This document shows positions 12,562 to 13,626 of a stretch of DNA of 13,626 bases, piece by piece; the first letter of the stretch is position 1, and every line of letters begins with the position of its first letter. The position numbers and the translations under genes are program-made. The stretch comes from Verrucomicrobia bacterium UBA6775. Its GTDB lineage: Bacteria > Verrucomicrobiota > Verrucomicrobiia > Limisphaerales > UBA1096. Location of the stretch: assembly GCA_002453165.1 (NCBI GenBank), contig DKGH01000088.1, positions 1 through 13,626 of the forward strand, in the 5' to 3' direction. The notes under the pieces were generated by a model. The model ran no database searches. It saw only the letters and a list, made by a program, of their open reading frames with translations, and was not told the DNA's origin.

Positions 12562-13626
12562 ATGAAACTCGAACACCGAATTTCAAACGAATTGAACCGG
12601 CGCAGCTTCCTGGGTCAGGCCGGCATCGGCCTTGGCCTGACTGCGCTTGGTTCGCTGATGAATCCCGGCGGCGGCTTGGCCAAGCCGACCGGGCAACAAT
12701 GGACCGGCGTGATGAATCCGCCGCCCCTGCCGGTCAAGGCCAAGCGCGTGATCTTCCTGTGCATGGCCGGCGGCCCGTCGCACCTCGAGACGTTCGACAA
12801 CAAACCGGAGTTGGCCAAGCTGCACGGCAAGCCGATGCCGGAGTCGTTCACCAAAGGCCAGCAGATCGCGCAGCTTCAGGGGAAGGAACTCAAGGCGTTC
12901 GGACCGCAGCACAAGTTCAAGCGCTGGGGGCAGTCCGGCCAGGAGTTCACCCATATCTTTCCGCACCTCGGCAAAATCGCGGATGAGATTGCGATCATTC
13001 GCTCGATGCAGACCGAGCAGATCAACCACGACCCGGCGCACACGTTCATGAACACCGGCTCGATCATCGCCGGCCGGCCCTCGATGGGCTCGTGGATCAA
13101 CTACGGTCTCGGCAGCGAAAACGACGACCTGCCCGGTTTCGTCGTGTTGACTTCGGTCGGCGGCGGCCAGTCGCAGCCGATCGCCGCACGGCAGTGGCAC
13201 AGCGGTTTTTTGCCGAGCCGATTTCAGGGCGTGCGCTTCCGCAGTCAGGGCGACCCGGTGCTCTACGTGAACAATCCGGACGGCGTCAACCGAGAGCAAC
13301 AGGGCGACATCGTCAACACCGTGCAGGGACTCAACCGGCTGGCAAACGAACAGTTTCGCGACCCGGAAATCGAGACACGCATCGCCCAGTACGAAATGGC
13401 GTTTCGCATGCAGGCGAGCGTGCCGGAGTTGATGAATATCTCCGACGAGCCACAACAGATTCTCGACATGTACGGCACCAAAGGCGGCGACGGCAGCTAC
13501 GCCGGCAACTGCCTGCTCGCCCGTCGGCTGGCTGAGCGTGGCGTGCGTTTCATCCAGCTTTACCACCGTGGCTGGGATCATCACGGCGGAATCAAAAAAG
13601 GCATCGAGCACACCGCCAGGCTGGTC
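12562..13626 (+). CDS. DUF1501 protein, Tat-exported, truncated by the window edge
   Basis: An open frame of 355 codons from ATG 12562 to the end of the window with no stop, so the C-terminus is missing; typical members are about 430-490 residues. The leader carries a twin-arginine motif, NRRSFLGQ (12-19), followed by a hydrophobic glycine-rich stretch. The core shows the usual DUF1501 pattern: GGPSHLETFDNKP (70-82), NHDPAHTFMNTG (155-166), and SYAGNCLLARRLAERGVRF leading to HRGWDHHGG (335-343). The family resembles the alkaline phosphatase/sulfatase-like fold and almost always accompanies PSD1-type genes, as here, where only 2 nt separate the two; translational coupling is likely because no ribosome site is seen. 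Enzymatic activity is unproven in the family. A copy of the 12-nt palindrome falls just after the Tat leader. Confidence 0.94.
   Translation, partial: MKLEHRISNELNRRSFLGQAGIGLGLTALGSLMNPGGGLAKPTGQQWTGVMNPPPLPVKAKRVIFLCMAGGPSHLETFDNKPELAKLHGKPMPESFTKGQQIAQLQGKELKAFGPQHKFKRWGQSGQEFTHIFPHLGKIADEIAIIRSMQTEQINHDPAHTFMNTGSIIAGRPSMGSWINYGLGSENDDLPGFVVLTSVGGGQSQPIAARQWHSGFLPSRFQGVRFRSQGDPVLYVNNPDGVNREQQGDIVNTVQGLNRLANEQFRDPEIETRIAQYEMAFRMQASVPELMNISDEPQQILDMYGTKGGDGSYAGNCLLARRLAERGVRFIQLYHRGWDHHGGIKKGIEHTARLV
12674..12685. repeat. Copy of the GCTTGGCCAAGC palindrome inside the DUF1501 gene
   Basis: An exact 12-nt copy, extended here to a 16-nt palindrome (12672-12687). It encodes Gly-Leu-Ala-Lys-Pro in the loosely constrained linker after the Tat signal. 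Confidence 0.7.

Noticed and set aside
12583..13611. Minus-strand open frame of 342 codons opposite the DUF1501 gene
   Set aside because: The plus strand encodes an unmistakable DUF1501 protein over the same bases; the antisense frame is a composition shadow.

Overview
The window looks like chromosome of a free-living bacterium of the Planctomycetota-Verrucomicrobiota group. The case rests on gene content: a secreted PSD1-type protein (cytochrome c-like, DUF1549 and DUF1553 regions) followed at once by a Tat-exported DUF1501 protein, a CehA/McbA-type metallohydrolase carrying an EF-hand, a secreted SGNH esterase and a BspA-type leucine-rich repeat protein. I lean towards Verrucomicrobiota, but no phylogenetic marker is present to prove it. 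There are no RNA genes, CRISPR arrays, phage genes or insertion sequences.

Layout, left to right. 82-2833 (+): a secreted calcineurin-type phosphoesterase, a secreted SGNH/GDSL hydrolase, and a 78-residue protein with two CxxC knuckles and a charged helical tail. 2918-5366 (+): an exported protein with about 20 leucine-rich repeats, overlapped by a SnoaL/NTF2-like gene broken by one in-frame TAG; its reading frame is otherwise intact for about 178 codons. 5367-7817 (-): a large exported CehA/McbA-like metallohydrolase, whose stop codon directly abuts the stop of the broken gene. 7961-10160 (+): divergent from it, a Tat-exported, probably lipid-anchored cyclase (PF04199-type) and a secreted TIM-barrel amidohydrolase. 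10223-13626 (+): the PSD1-type protein and, 2 nt later, a DUF1501 protein that runs off the right edge.

Almost every gene has an export signal (Sec or Tat), so the region is a cluster of periplasmic or surface hydrolases, not a single obvious pathway. The clearest functional pairs are PSD1/DUF1501 (co-transcribed, a well-known pairing) and cyclase/amidohydrolase (adjacent secreted C-N hydrolase-like enzymes). Shine-Dalgarno sequences are mostly weak or absent, and several promoter-like boxes lie within about 10 nt of the start codon, suggesting leaderless or near-leaderless transcripts.

The observations most worth following are the single-nonsense SnoaL-like gene, which is exactly adjacent to a convergent gene, and an over-represented 12-nt palindrome, GCTTGGCCAAGC. 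The palindrome has four exact copies (two in tandem right after a stop codon) and one near copy just after another stop. I do not see a convincing new defence or mobile system.
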